DNA of 64,000 nt from Streptomyces nigrescens (GCA_024349765.1 AP026074.1:1-64000); one strand, 5' to 3'. Positions 27,834-37,045 are shown, counted from the first letter of the stretch. Made by a program: numbers and translations. The notes: generated by a model from the letters alone, not told the origin.

Positions 27834-28657
27834 ACGAGCCCACCACCGGCACCCTCGACGTGCCCGGTGCCACCCTCCATTACGAACTGCGCGGCCGCGG
27901 CCCGGTACTGCTGCTGATACCCGGCGGCGCCGCGGACGCCGGACTGTACGCGGCCATGACCGACGATCTGGCCGCCCGCTACACCGTGGTGTCCTACGAC
28001 CCGCGCGGTCTGTCCCGCAGCCGCCTCGACGGTCCGGTCACCGACCAGCGGGTCGAGGTGTGGAGCGACGACGCCCACCGGCTGCTGGAACTGCTCTCGC
28101 CGCACGAAGCGGCGTCCGTCCTCGGCAGCAGTTCAGGCGCGATCGTCGCCCTCGACCTGCTCGCCCGGCACCCCGAGCGGCTCCACCGGGTCGTCGCCCA
28201 CGAACCGCCGCTGCTGGAGCTCCTCTTGGACCCCGCCCCGCACCGGGCGCTGTTCGCCGACGTACGCGAGACGTTCCGTACGCAGGGCGTCGGCGCGGCG
28301 ATGGCGCGCTTCAGCGAGGGGCTGGGAGGCCGGCCGGACGACGGCGGGGCGGTGACCGAACTGCCCCCGGAGATCCAGGAGATGGCTCCGCGGATGCACG
28401 CCAACCTGCCGGTCTTCCTGGAGCACATCCTGTGTCCGTTCTCGGGCTCCGCACCCGACGTCGCCGCACTGCGGCGGGCCGCGGACCGCCTGGTGCTGGC
28501 GGTCGGCCGGGACTCGCGTCCGCAGGAGGCGCTGTACGGGCCGGCCACCCGGCTCGCCGAAATGATCGGCGGAAAGGCCGTGGAATTCCCCGGCGGGCAC
28601 GTCGGCTGCACCGAGTACCCGAAGGAGTTCGCCCGGCAACTGCTGGACGTGCTCTGA
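27830..28657 (+). CDS. Alpha/beta hydrolase
   Basis: A 275-residue cytoplasmic hydrolase. Seen: HGG-type oxyanion strand LLLIPGGAADAG, YDPRGLSRS, nucleophile elbow GSSSGAIVAL (Ser in the middle), a late acidic loop in LVLAVGRDSRP, and His in FPGGHVGCTEYP. The fold is epoxide-hydrolase/haloperoxidase-like. It is co-translated with TetR and probably removes the ligand that the TetR senses. Confidence 0.88.
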   Translation: MNEPTTGTLDVPGATLHYELRGRGPVLLLIPGGAADAGLYAAMTDDLAARYTVVSYDPRGLSRSRLDGPVTDQRVEVWSDDAHRLLELLSPHEAASVLGSSSGAIVALDLLARHPERLHRVVAHEPPLLELLLDPAPHRALFADVRETFRTQGVGAAMARFSEGLGGRPDDGGAVTELPPEIQEMAPRMHANLPVFLEHILCPFSGSAPDVAALRRAADRLVLAVGRDSRPQEALYGPATRLAEMIGGKAVEFPGGHVGCTEYPKEFARQLLDVL

Positions 28658-28690
28658 GAGAACACCCGGAGGTGCTCCGGAAAAGCACCG

Positions 28691-28719
28691 GGCCGCACCA
28701 TGCTCTGCATGGTGCGGCC
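28691..28719. terminator. Bidirectional terminator hairpin
   Basis: GGCCGCACCATGC and GCATGGTGCGGCC are perfect 13-bp arms around TCT. It lies between the convergent hydrolase and chaplin genes. Confidence 0.85.
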
Positions 28720-28759
28720 ACGGAACGCCGCCCGAAAGCGGGCCGATCCCGCCGGGAAC

Positions 28760-28781
28760 AGTGGAAGGGCTGTCGGAGGAA
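28760..28781 (-). other. Conserved 3' element (second copy)
   Basis: This 22-bp block is identical to 9603-9624. Here it starts 33 bases past the chaplin stop. Both copies are followed by a GGCCCGGG-containing stretch. Confidence 0.6.
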
Positions 28782-28813
28782 ATTCGGCCCGGGTCCGGTC
28801 GAGGCGGTGCCGG

Positions 28814-29173
28814 CTACTTGCTGTGGCTGTGGTGCTTGGAGCTGCTCTTGCCGTGGTGGCCCTTCTTGTGCTTCCCCTTGAAGTCGTGGTGGTGGTAGTG
28901 CTTGACGACGCGGTGGATGATCACACGCCGCTCCAGGCCGTTGATGCAGTTGTTGCCGAAGGCCGGGTTCAACAGGCCCACGATGTCGACGGTGTTGCCA
29001 CAGACATTGATCGGAATGTGGATCGGGACCTGAATGAGATTGCCCGACACCACCCCCGGTGAACCAACAGCGCCGCCGGCTGCGTTGCTGTCGGCGAATG
29101 CAGCCGATGTACCGCCCACAGCGGTGCCTGCCGCGAGAGCAGCCAGAGCGGTCATCCGCGTGATCCGTGACAT
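28814..29173 (-). CDS. Short chaplin with His/Lys-rich C-terminal tail
   Basis: A 119-residue secreted paralog of the chaplin at 9714. The signal peptide ends near AFA|DSN. The domain SPGVVSGNLIQVPIHIP ... NVCGNTVDIVGLLNPAFGNNC keeps both cysteines. A tail of ~45 residues follows, rich in His, Lys and Ser. ATG 29173 starts MSRITRMTAL. Like its paralog it lacks an LPXTG anchor. The basic tail is the unusual feature; it might bind wall polymers, metals or nucleic acid. Confidence 0.9.
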   Translation of the reverse strand: MSRITRMTALAALAAGTAVGGTSAAFADSNAAGGAVGSPGVVSGNLIQVPIHIPINVCGNTVDIVGLLNPAFGNNCINGLERRVIIHRVVKHYHHHDFKGKHKKGHHGKSSSKHHSHSK

Positions 29174-29410
29174 ACCGAACCTTCCGATTAATGCAAGCGA
29201 CCCTTTGCCGCTTCCTGTCCTCCCCTTCGGCATACACGTGCTCAAAGTGAGGCCGGTGGAGCACTTTTCACTCATCCGAGTGGGAATGCGCACGGGGCGG
29301 TGAGGGCGATACCGATGTGTCCAGGGGACGTTCACTCGGACGTGCCGAGGTGAAGACTGGCCACGACGGGCTGACGGCGGGCCGAGCAGGGCCGGAAGGT
29401 GGGACGTGTA

Positions 29411-30475
29411 GTGGGGCACATCGCACGGGAGGAATGGGATGCGCACTACGGCGACGGGAAGTCCTTCCGTCCGCTCGGCGACACGGAACGGGCGCTGCTG
29501 CATGCCCTCGTGCCGGCACCGGACGGTGGCGGCCGGGCACTGGACGTGGGGTGCGGGCAGGGTGAGCTGGCCCGCCACCTGGCGGCCGACGGGTATGAGG
29601 TGGACGCGGTCGACCACGCCCCGGCCGCCCTCCGGTTCGCCGCGGCAGCCCAGCCACCCGCACCGGACAGGACTCCGGCTTCGGCCGGCGTGCGCTTCGT
29701 CCGGTGCGACATCGAAAACGACGCGCTGGACGATCTCCGTGCCGCGTACGACCTGATCACCCTGCGCCTGTCCCTCGCGTTCCTCCGGGACCGCACCCGC
29801 GTCCTGAACCGGCTGCGCGAACGCCTGCGTCCCGGTGGCGCCCTTGCCGTCATCACTCCCCTCGCCGATTCCGTGCCCGACGACAGGCGCGAGATCGTCC
29901 TCGACGAGGCGGAGATCGCGCTGCTGACCGCCGGCTGGCGCAGCGTCGAACGCCGGGACGCCGAAGGGCTCGTCGTCCTCGTGCTGCGCACTCCGGTCTG
30001 CGAGCCGGTGGCGTACGGCAACAAGGGGCGCCCGTCCCCGCATGCGCTGACGGGCGCCGGCGTGGTGGTCACGGACGCGGCCGGCCGGGTGCTCCTGGGG
30101 CACTCCGTCCGAGGGCGCTGGGAACTCCCGGGTGGGAAGAACGACGCGGACGAGTCGTTCACCGAGGCCGCCGTCCGGGAGCTGGCGGAGGAGACCGGGC
30201 TCCGGGCCGAGCCCGGCGACGCACGGCTGCTGGCGATCCTGATGGACTCCACCCACGGCATCCCGCGCCTGACCGCCGCCGTGCGGGTCACCGCCTTCAC
30301 CGGCGAGCCGGTCGTACGGGAGCCCCAGCTGATCCGCCGCTGGGAGTGGCACGAGGTCCACGACCTGCCGGCGCTGGCCTCCGGGCTGTTCACGCCGAGT
30401 GCGCACGTGTTGGACACGGTCTGGCCCGGTCTCCTGCCCGACCTGCCGCCCGTTCACCGCCACCCGGTGGTTTGA
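29411..30475 (+). CDS. Methyltransferase-NUDIX hydrolase fusion
   Basis: A 354-residue bifunctional protein. The N-terminal half (~1-200) is a class I SAM methyltransferase with motif I LDVGCGQGELARHL. The C-terminal half (~210-350) is a NUDIX hydrolase with a complete box: GGKNDADESF, then REL and EETGL, matching Gx5Ex7REUxEExGU. GTG 29411 (MGHIAREEW) is chosen because GGAAGG precedes it; a GTG four codons upstream is possible. Such fusions occur in Streptomyces. They may hydrolyse a nucleotide derivative and methylate a related small molecule. Confidence 0.85.
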   Translation: MGHIAREEWDAHYGDGKSFRPLGDTERALLHALVPAPDGGGRALDVGCGQGELARHLAADGYEVDAVDHAPAALRFAAAAQPPAPDRTPASAGVRFVRCDIENDALDDLRAAYDLITLRLSLAFLRDRTRVLNRLRERLRPGGALAVITPLADSVPDDRREIVLDEAEIALLTAGWRSVERRDAEGLVVLVLRTPVCEPVAYGNKGRPSPHALTGAGVVVTDAAGRVLLGHSVRGRWELPGGKNDADESFTEAAVRELAEETGLRAEPGDARLLAILMDSTHGIPRLTAAVRVTAFTGEPVVREPQLIRRWEWHEVHDLPALASGLFTPSAHVLDTVWPGLLPDLPPVHRHPVV

Positions 30476-30508
30476 CCCTCGCTTGCGGGCCTACGACAGA
30501 ATCGCCGC

Positions 30509-31606
30509 ATGATGGATCGACACCTCACCCATGCCGGCGAACCGCTGGCCGAACTCGCCCTTCGTCTCCGCGCGGCGGAGACCGGAGGCTGGACCGAGGA
30601 CGGCGCCCGCGCCCTCGTCGAAAGCCTGGGACGGCGGTGGGACGAGGTCAGGGACCAGGCGTCCACGAGCGGTGACGGGACCCGCGATGCGGAAGCGGGT
30701 GATCTGCGGCTGCGTCCCGTCGGTCCGGCCGAGGAGCGGTATGTCGAGAAGGAGGCCTATCTCGAACTCGTGGCGAGCCTGACGACGACCACACCCCATG
30801 CCGGACCCGCGCCCGCGCCCGACCCCGTGCGGCAGGCGGAGATATTCCGTGCCGCGAAGGACGAACTCTTCGACGAGCTCGGCGAGCCGTCGGCCATCGG
30901 CTCGTACGGTTCCATGGGCCCGTACTTCGCCCCCACTCCGGCCTGGGGCGCGCCGTTCCTGCGCTGGCGGGGGAAGCGGGACACCCTCGAACTGCGGGCG
31001 GGCAGCCGCGGGCCGGAACTCGTCCTCGCGCCCACCGCACCGGGCGAGAACTGGCTGTGGAGCCTCGGCCACGGCGAAGAGCACGCGATCAGCGGCTACT
31101 TCGGCAGCCGGCCGGGCCCCGCCAACGCCGGTCTGAGCCTTCCCGGCCGCTGGTCGGCACGGAGTTGGGAGACGCTGACCGACGCGCTGGCGGCCTTCTT
31201 CACCACCCTGCCCGCCGAGTTCGCCGCGCTCGGCATCGCCCGGGTCATCCCGGTCTACGGCAGGGTCGGCGGCTCCGCACCGATCCTGTTCGACATCGAC
31301 GCCGATGACCGCCTGATGCTGGCCTCCTACGCGGAACGCGATATCGACCCGGCATCGTTCGGCTGGGGCACCGTGGCCGAGCACCCCAAGAGCCGGGACA
31401 CCTGGCAGAACGAGTACGACCCGGAGTGGCGCTTCGACGCGGGCGGCCCCGGGGAGCCGCGGGGCCGCGCACTGGCGGAGATGGTCGTGGCGACGGCCCG
31501 TGCGGAAGGGGTGGCGTCCACGGACGACCTGCTGATCGGCGGCGAGGGCGAGGACATCCGTCCGTACGCGGTGCGGTACTACGGTCTGGGGCTGGCCACC
31601 GTCTGA
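30509..31606 (+). CDS. Hypothetical protein, 365 aa
   Basis: No family recognised with confidence. There is no signal peptide or membrane segment. The N-terminal ~95 residues are helical; the rest is mixed alpha/beta with conserved-looking stretches (WLWSLGHGEEHAISGYFGSRPG, YDPEWRFDAG, DIRPYAVRYYGLGL). It starts 33 bp after the fusion gene with no Shine-Dalgarno; CAGAAT ends seven bases before the ATG, so a leaderless mRNA is possible. Confidence 0.6.
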   Translation: MMDRHLTHAGEPLAELALRLRAAETGGWTEDGARALVESLGRRWDEVRDQASTSGDGTRDAEAGDLRLRPVGPAEERYVEKEAYLELVASLTTTTPHAGPAPAPDPVRQAEIFRAAKDELFDELGEPSAIGSYGSMGPYFAPTPAWGAPFLRWRGKRDTLELRAGSRGPELVLAPTAPGENWLWSLGHGEEHAISGYFGSRPGPANAGLSLPGRWSARSWETLTDALAAFFTTLPAEFAALGIARVIPVYGRVGGSAPILFDIDADDRLMLASYAERDIDPASFGWGTVAEHPKSRDTWQNEYDPEWRFDAGGPGEPRGRALAEMVVATARAEGVASTDDLLIGGEGEDIRPYAVRYYGLGLATV

Positions 31607-31630
31607 TCCCCATCGCCCCCGTGCACCGCC

Positions 31631-32806
31631 TCAGCCGGGGGAGCCGTCGGTCTGGCTGAAGATCTGCAGGCGGTGGCGGGGCTGGGGGACGGGCGTGCGC
31701 TGGATGGCGATGAGCGCCGCGTCGTCACCGAGGTGCCCGCTGCAGTGGGCGAGGAGATCGCGGCGGATGTGGTGCAGGAGTGCCTCGGGGTCGCACCTGG
31801 GCCAGCGGGCGACGCGCTGGGCGAGGGGGTAGAAGGTGCCGTTGCGGTCGCGGGCCTCGGTGACGCCGTCGGTGTACAGCAGCAGCGTGTCACCGAACTC
31901 GAAGGTGATCTCGTCGACGGGGTGGCTGCCCGTCCCCATTCCGCCCATGCCCAGCGGGGGAGCCGGGTGGGGGCTCGGGACGGGGGCGACATGTCCCTGG
32001 CTCAGGAGCAGGGGCGGAGGGTGCCCGCAGTCGGTCATCCGGGTCGCCGGGCCCTCGTCGGGGATCTCCAGCAGCAGCGCGGTGATGAAGTGCTCGGGGA
32101 TGTCGCGGTCCGACTCGATGAAGTCGGTCAGATAGCGGCAGACACTGCGGTCCAGTGCGGCGGCGAGGACGGGCAGCGTCAGGTTCTGGTGGGCCGTCTC
32201 GCGGAAGGCGCCGAGCAGCAGGGCGGACTCGCCGATGGCGGCCAGGCCCTTTCCCCGCACGTCACCGATGATCAGCCGGGTGCCGGTGGCGGTACGGGTC
32301 GCGGTGTACAGATCACCGCCGATCTCGGCCTCCTCCTCGGCGGCCAGGTAGAACGAGGCGATGTGCAGCGGGCCGATGCGGTGGGGGAGCGGACGGAGCA
32401 GCGCCTTCTGGGCGGCCTCGGCCACCGACCGTACCTTCGCGAGCTCCTGCCGGCGTCGTTCGCGCACCACGCAGAAGAACACGATCATGGCCGAGAGCGC
32501 GGCCAGGGCGAGCACCTGCACCATCACATTGCGTTCAGTGAAGAGCACGCCGAAGTGCAGCCCGATGTACGCCTGGGCCAGCACGGCCAGGAATCCGACG
32601 AGCCCGGTGAGCCAGGGGCCGGCGAACGAGGCGGTCAGCGCGGGCGCGACGACGAGCAGCGGCCCCAGATGGACATCGGCGGGGACCATGATGTCGACCA
32701 GCGTGATCACCGCGATGAGGACAAGCGGAATCAGGACCAGCGCATGACTGGCTTGCCACGGCTGCCACAGACCGCCAAAGCGCCGCCGGAGGCCCACGCC
32801 TTCCAC
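31631..32806 (-). CDS. Membrane PP2C-type (SpoIIE/RsbU) phosphatase
   Basis: A 391-residue serine phosphatase. Four or five N-terminal transmembrane helices (~20-115) lead into a helical linker (RERRRQELAKVRSVAEAAQKALL) and a PP2C SpoIIE domain. Metal-binding residues lie in EIGGDLYTA, IGDVRGKGLAA, DTLLLYTDGVTEARD and HLGDDAALIAI. The family dephosphorylates anti-sigma antagonists. There is no PAS or GAF domain. GTG 32806 is the first start in frame. No partner switch genes are adjacent. Confidence 0.9.
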   Translation of the reverse strand: MEGVGLRRRFGGLWQPWQASHALVLIPLVLIAVITLVDIMVPADVHLGPLLVVAPALTASFAGPWLTGLVGFLAVLAQAYIGLHFGVLFTERNVMVQVLALAALSAMIVFFCVVRERRRQELAKVRSVAEAAQKALLRPLPHRIGPLHIASFYLAAEEEAEIGGDLYTATRTATGTRLIIGDVRGKGLAAIGESALLLGAFRETAHQNLTLPVLAAALDRSVCRYLTDFIESDRDIPEHFITALLLEIPDEGPATRMTDCGHPPPLLLSQGHVAPVPSPHPAPPLGMGGMGTGSHPVDEITFEFGDTLLLYTDGVTEARDRNGTFYPLAQRVARWPRCDPEALLHHIRRDLLAHCSGHLGDDAALIAIQRTPVPQPRHRLQIFSQTDGSPG

Positions 32807-32876
32807 TCTGCACCCAGAGCGCCCGACGGACGACTGCGGCCGGAGCCGCCCTTCCCGGGGACCAGGTGCGAGAACC

Positions 32877-33623
32877 TCAGGAGCGGCGGTTGTGGGTGCC
32901 CGGCGTGTATCCGAAGGAGCGGCGGAAGACGTCGATGAAGGCGCTGGTGGAGGACCAGCCGCAGCGGTGGGCGACGGTGGTGACCGGGGTGTCGTCGGCC
33001 AGCATCCGCAGCGCGTGGTAGAGGCGTGACTGGGTGCGCCACTGCGGAAAGGTCATCCCCAGTTCCGAGCGGAAGAGGCGGCTGAGGGTGCGCTCGCCGG
33101 CGCCCGTCGCGGTGGCGAGGGCGGCCAGGGTGCGCGGCTCCGCCGGATCCTCGTGGAGGAGCGCGCAGACGGCCGCCAGCCGCGGGTCGGTGGGGGAGGG
33201 CAGATGAACGGGCTGCTGCGGAGAGGCCCGCAACTGGTCGCGCAGGACGGCGCGCAGGCGGCGGCGTTCGGGGCCGGTGTCGTCGGGGGCGGCGGTGTAG
33301 GCGCGGATCAGTTCGCGGAGCAGTGGGCTGACGGCCAATACGGTCGGGGTGTCCAGGCCGAGCGGGTTGTCGGTGGCGGGCAGGCCGACCAGGTGGAGGT
33401 CGAGGTGGCCGTGCGCGCGGTGGGCGTGCACGGTTCCCGCCGGGACCCAGATGGCGCGGGTCCCGGGCGCGAACCAGGTGCCGGCGTCGGTGGTGACGGC
33501 CACGACACCCGAGCCCGCGTAGACGATCTGGTGGTCGTCGTGGCGGTGCGCGTCGATGCTCTCTCCGGCGGCCAGCGACTGGACACGGGTACAGGCTTCC
33601 GGCAGATGGCGGATGTTCGACAT
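32877..33623 (-). CDS. AraC-family regulator with cupin sensor
   Basis: A 248-residue regulator. The N-terminal cupin (DAHRHDDHQIVYAGSGVVAV, VPAGTVHAHRAHG) senses a small ligand. The C-terminal double helix-turn-helix is RTLAALATATGAGERTLSRLFRSELGMTFPQWR and PVTTVAHRCGWSSTSAFIDVFRRSFGYTPG. ATG 33623 is the start of MSNIRHL. It is divergent from the MFS gene with 54 bp between, so it very likely controls it. Confidence 0.9.
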   Translation of the reverse strand: MSNIRHLPEACTRVQSLAAGESIDAHRHDDHQIVYAGSGVVAVTTDAGTWFAPGTRAIWVPAGTVHAHRAHGHLDLHLVGLPATDNPLGLDTPTVLAVSPLLRELIRAYTAAPDDTGPERRRLRAVLRDQLRASPQQPVHLPSPTDPRLAAVCALLHEDPAEPRTLAALATATGAGERTLSRLFRSELGMTFPQWRTQSRLYHALRMLADDTPVTTVAHRCGWSSTSAFIDVFRRSFGYTPGTHNRRS

Positions 33624-33677
33624 GGATTGGCAATTTATCGGAAGCGCGACATGCGGGGGTGCCGCGACGATCGAGGC

Positions 33678-34964
33678 GTGACCACGACCCACCACCACAC
33701 CACTGCCCCGCGCACCAGCCCCCTCACGCTCCTGTCCCTCGGGCACGCCTGCGTGGACGTCTACCAGGGAGCGGTCGCCGCACTGGTGCCGTTCTTCGTC
33801 TCCGAACGCGCCTACACCTACGCGGCGGCCTCCGGCATCGTGCTGGCCGCCTCGCTGCTGTCCTCGGTGATACAGCCGCTGTTCGGCGCGCTCACCGACC
33901 GGTGGGCCCTGCCGTGGCTGCTGCCGGTGAGCACCCTGCTGGGCGGCGTCGGCGTCGCCCTGAGCGGCATCGTCGGCTCCTACGCCCTCACCCTGGCCGT
34001 GGTCGCCGTCTCCGGCATCGGCGTGGCCGCCTACCACCCCGAGGCGGCGCGCGTCGCACGCCACGCCAGCCGCGGCAGTCACACCGGGATGGGCTGGTTC
34101 TCCCTCGGCGGCAACCTCGGCTTCGCGGCCGCCCCGCTGCTGGTCTCGGCCGTCATCACCACGGGCGGCCTGCACGCCTCCCCGCTCCTGGTCGTCCCCG
34201 CCGTCGCCGGCGCCGCACTGTGCACGGCCGCCCTCCGCGCGACGCGGGCCCGGGATGCGGCGGCAACTCGCCTGTCCCCGACCGGAGTTGTCGCCCAATC
34301 CGCCACCGCCGGCAGTCCGGACGACGTGGCCGGCAGCCGTGACGACTGGGCGTCCTTCGTCAAACTGTCCGGGGCCATCGTCTGCCGCTCGATCGTCTTC
34401 GTCGGCCTGAGCGCCTTCATCTCGCTCTACGTGCGCCAGCGCACCGGCGGAGGCGACGTCTCCGGCACCGCCGCCCTGTTCGTGCTCTACCTCGGTGGTG
34501 CGGTCGGCACGGTGGCCGGCGGCAAACTCGCCGGACGCTACGGCCGCATCCGGGTCGTCCAGTGGTCCTACGCGCTGACCGTCCTCGCCGTGGCCGGTGT
34601 CGTCCTGGTCCCCGGCCCGCTGCTCTACGTACTGGTCGCCCTCACCTCGGCCGGCCTGTACGTGCCCTTCTCCCTGCACGTCACCCTCGGCCAGGACTAC
34701 CTGCCCCGGCGCGTGGGCACGGCCAGCGGCGTCACCCTCGGCCTGACCGTCAGCATCGGCGGCATCGCCAGCCCCCTCCTCGGTGCCGTCGCCGACGCCA
34801 CCTCCCTCCGGACCGCCCTCACCCCCCTCATCGCCCTGCCCGCCCTCGGCTGGCTCCTCCTCCGCACCTTGCACGAGCCCGCGATGCCCGAGGCGATCGC
34901 GAGTGGGTCGCCCTCCGGGGCGGTGTCCCCAACAGCGTCCGGGGAAGGCCGACTTCAGCCGTAG
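33678..34964 (+). CDS. MFS transporter (fosmidomycin-resistance-like)
   Basis: A 428-residue transporter with twelve hydrophobic segments split by a cytoplasmic loop around ~190-230. The loop between helices 2 and 3 has FGALTDRWALPWL and the mirror loop in the second half has GKLAGRYGRIRVV. The order SLGHACVDVYQGAVAALVPFF at the N-terminus is typical of Fsr-type exporters. GTG 33678 is the likely start. It is paired with the divergent AraC regulator; the substrate is probably a toxic small molecule. Confidence 0.88.
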   Translation: MTTTHHHTTAPRTSPLTLLSLGHACVDVYQGAVAALVPFFVSERAYTYAAASGIVLAASLLSSVIQPLFGALTDRWALPWLLPVSTLLGGVGVALSGIVGSYALTLAVVAVSGIGVAAYHPEAARVARHASRGSHTGMGWFSLGGNLGFAAAPLLVSAVITTGGLHASPLLVVPAVAGAALCTAALRATRARDAAATRLSPTGVVAQSATAGSPDDVAGSRDDWASFVKLSGAIVCRSIVFVGLSAFISLYVRQRTGGGDVSGTAALFVLYLGGAVGTVAGGKLAGRYGRIRVVQWSYALTVLAVAGVVLVPGPLLYVLVALTSAGLYVPFSLHVTLGQDYLPRRVGTASGVTLGLTVSIGGIASPLLGAVADATSLRTALTPLIALPALGWLLLRTLHEPAMPEAIASGSPSGAVSPTASGEGRLQP

Positions 34965-35004
34965 GACGTAGGAGGGGGGTCCCGGTCGGCGGCATGATGG
35001 GCGG

Positions 35005-35766
35005 ATGACCGCCGTTTCGCGTGCCCGATCGTTCGACAATGCCGCTGCCCACTACGCGGCGAGCCGCCCCTCGTACCCGCCGGCCCTCCTCGACGTCATC
35101 GAGGAGCTGATGGGAAGCCCCCTCGCAGGGAGCCGAGTTGCCGATGTCGGGGCGGGGACCGGCATCGCCACGGCGCTGTTGTACGAGCGCGGAGCCGAGG
35201 TGATCGGCGTGGAGCCCGGTGAGGGGATGGCGGCTCAGTTCCGCAGTGCCCTTCCCGGGGTGCCGATTGTCCGTGGCGACGGCAATGCGCTCCCGCTGGC
35301 CGACGGCTCCCGCGATCTGATCACCTACGCACAAGCCTGGCAGTGGACCGATACCGACCGCTCCGTACCGGAGGCACTGCGCGTGCTGTCCCCGGGTGGC
35401 GCGCTCGCGGTGTGGTGGAACACCCACGCCCTCGACGTGCCGTGGATCGCGGCGCAGCACGAGCGGATCGCGCGCCATTGCGGAGTGCGGCCCCCGGCCG
35501 GAACGCGTCTGCGTGACGGCGAGGCCACCCGGCTCGCGGGACTCGCGGGGCTGCGTGTCGCGCGCCGCCAACTGCGCTGGAGCCGTACCGTCCCCCTCGA
35601 CACCCACCTCGCCAACATCAGCAGCCGTTCCGCATTCCTCGTCCTCGACGAAACCCGCAACCGGGCCTTTCTCACGGACGAACGCGGTCGGCTGCGCGGC
35701 ATTTTCCCCGATGAGGTGGTGACGGAGACATACGTGGTCGACCTCCTGCTGGCCCGACGCCCCTGA
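35005..35766 (+). CDS. Class I SAM-dependent methyltransferase
   Basis: A 253-residue methyltransferase of the Methyltransf_11 type. Seen: RSFDNAAAHYAASRPSYP, motif I VADVGAGTGIATALL, acidic end of strand 2 GVEPGEGM, and motif with GDGNALPLADGSRDLITYAQAWQW. Substrate unknown. There is no Shine-Dalgarno; CATGAT ends six bases before the ATG, suggesting a leaderless transcript. Confidence 0.9.
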   Translation: MTAVSRARSFDNAAAHYAASRPSYPPALLDVIEELMGSPLAGSRVADVGAGTGIATALLYERGAEVIGVEPGEGMAAQFRSALPGVPIVRGDGNALPLADGSRDLITYAQAWQWTDTDRSVPEALRVLSPGGALAVWWNTHALDVPWIAAQHERIARHCGVRPPAGTRLRDGEATRLAGLAGLRVARRQLRWSRTVPLDTHLANISSRSAFLVLDETRNRAFLTDERGRLRGIFPDEVVTETYVVDLLLARRP

Positions 35767-35937
35767 AACGGACTTCCGGGACGCTCCGCATTCGACCGGT
35801 CACGCAGGTGCCGCCGAGGGCCTTGATTGTGGGGGAGGAAAAGACAGCGCGAGCGAATGGGGAAATCCGTCGCCTGACCAACCTGCGCACCGCCGCCTTA
35901 GAGTGGAAAGAGGACGCTTTCAACGGAGGTGCGTTCG

Positions 35938-36495
35938 ATGTCGACTGGGACCCTTCTCGCGATCATTATCCCCGTCCTGGTGGTCATTGCTCTCGTCGCA
36001 GTGGCGACCTCGCTTTTCGTCAGGCGGCGTCGGCTCCGCGAGCGTTTCGGGCCCGAATACGAGCGGACCGTCGAGGGCGCCGAGGGTCGGATGGCCGGCG
36101 AGCGTGAGCTCAGGGCCCGGGAGCGGCGGCATGACTCACTGGAGATCAAGCCCCTGCAGAGCAGCATCCGCGAGCGCTACAGCCGGCAATGGACCGGCGT
36201 TCAGCAAGAATTCGTCGATCGTCCCGAGGACGCCGTACACGACGCCGACCGCCTCGTGACCTCGTTGATGCACGAACGGGGCTATCCGACGGAGAACTTC
36301 GAGCAGCGCCTCAAGGACCTCTCGGTCGCACACGGGCGCACATTGGAGCACTACCGGGCTGCTCATGAAGTCGAAACGCTCAGCACCCAGCACCGGGCGA
36401 CCACTGAGCAACTACGAGGAGCGATGGTGCATTACCGCGCCCTCTTCGAGGATTTGCTGTCCGACGGTGGCCAAGCGCGCCACGCCAAAGCCTGA
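35938..36495 (+). CDS. Membrane-anchored protein, domain shared with next gene
   Basis: A 185-residue protein. An N-terminal transmembrane helix (~5-27) is followed by RRRRL and a cytoplasmic, mostly helical, charged region. WTGVQQEFVDRPEDAVHDADRLV (~80-102) matches WQGIQATFVDDPREAVHAADALV in the next gene, and both end in a YR..F..LL helix. ATG 35938 is chosen because GGAGG at 35925-35929 is well placed. The genes lie 18 bp apart, so this is an operon. No function assigned. Confidence 0.7.
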   Translation: MSTGTLLAIIIPVLVVIALVAVATSLFVRRRRLRERFGPEYERTVEGAEGRMAGERELRARERRHDSLEIKPLQSSIRERYSRQWTGVQQEFVDRPEDAVHDADRLVTSLMHERGYPTENFEQRLKDLSVAHGRTLEHYRAAHEVETLSTQHRATTEQLRGAMVHYRALFEDLLSDGGQARHAKA

Positions 36496-36513
36496 GGCCT
36501 GAGGGAGGAGAAA

Positions 36514-37026
36514 ATGGAACGCGATCAGGACACGGGGACCAGGGGCCTGTCCACCGAAGACCTTGCTGCCCCGCCCCCTTCGTCCACGCCCGCACCGGCG
36601 TCCATGCCCCCGCCGATGCCGGACGAAGCGACGGCACCGGCAGGCGACGTCCCCACCGCTCCTGGCGAGAGCGTCCCCATTCCAGGGGAGACCGCGGAAA
36701 CGGAGGGGACCGGGCGGGGCACGCCGGCCACGGGCGCGCCCCCGGTCGAGGAAGCCGCTCCGCAGCTTCTCACCGCAGACGACGCGGAAAGTTTCCGCGA
36801 CCGCTGGCAGGGGATTCAGGCGACGTTCGTGGACGACCCGCGCGAGGCCGTACACGCCGCCGACGCGCTGGTTGCGGAGGTCATGCAGACGCTGGCCACG
36901 ACGTTCGCCGAACACAAGCAGTCTCTGGAAGAGCAGTGGAAGCAGGGCGAGAAGGTCGACACCGAAGGTCTGCGGGTGGCCCTGCGCCAGTACCGCTCGT
37001 TCTTCCACCGCCTGCTCGCTGAATGA
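36514..37026 (+). CDS. Soluble protein sharing the same domain
   Basis: A 170-residue protein. The first ~85 residues are Pro/Ala/Thr-rich and low complexity. The rest is the helical domain shared with the upstream protein (WQGIQATFVDDPREAVHAAD ... LRVALRQYRSFFHRLL). It follows GAGGGAGGAG. One membrane-bound and one soluble version in an operon suggest a heteromeric pair. No known function. Confidence 0.7.
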   Translation: MERDQDTGTRGLSTEDLAAPPPSSTPAPASMPPPMPDEATAPAGDVPTAPGESVPIPGETAETEGTGRGTPATGAPPVEEAAPQLLTADDAESFRDRWQGIQATFVDDPREAVHAADALVAEVMQTLATTFAEHKQSLEEQWKQGEKVDTEGLRVALRQYRSFFHRLLAE

Positions 37027-37045
37027 GCTTGCTCTTCCGGCCGCT

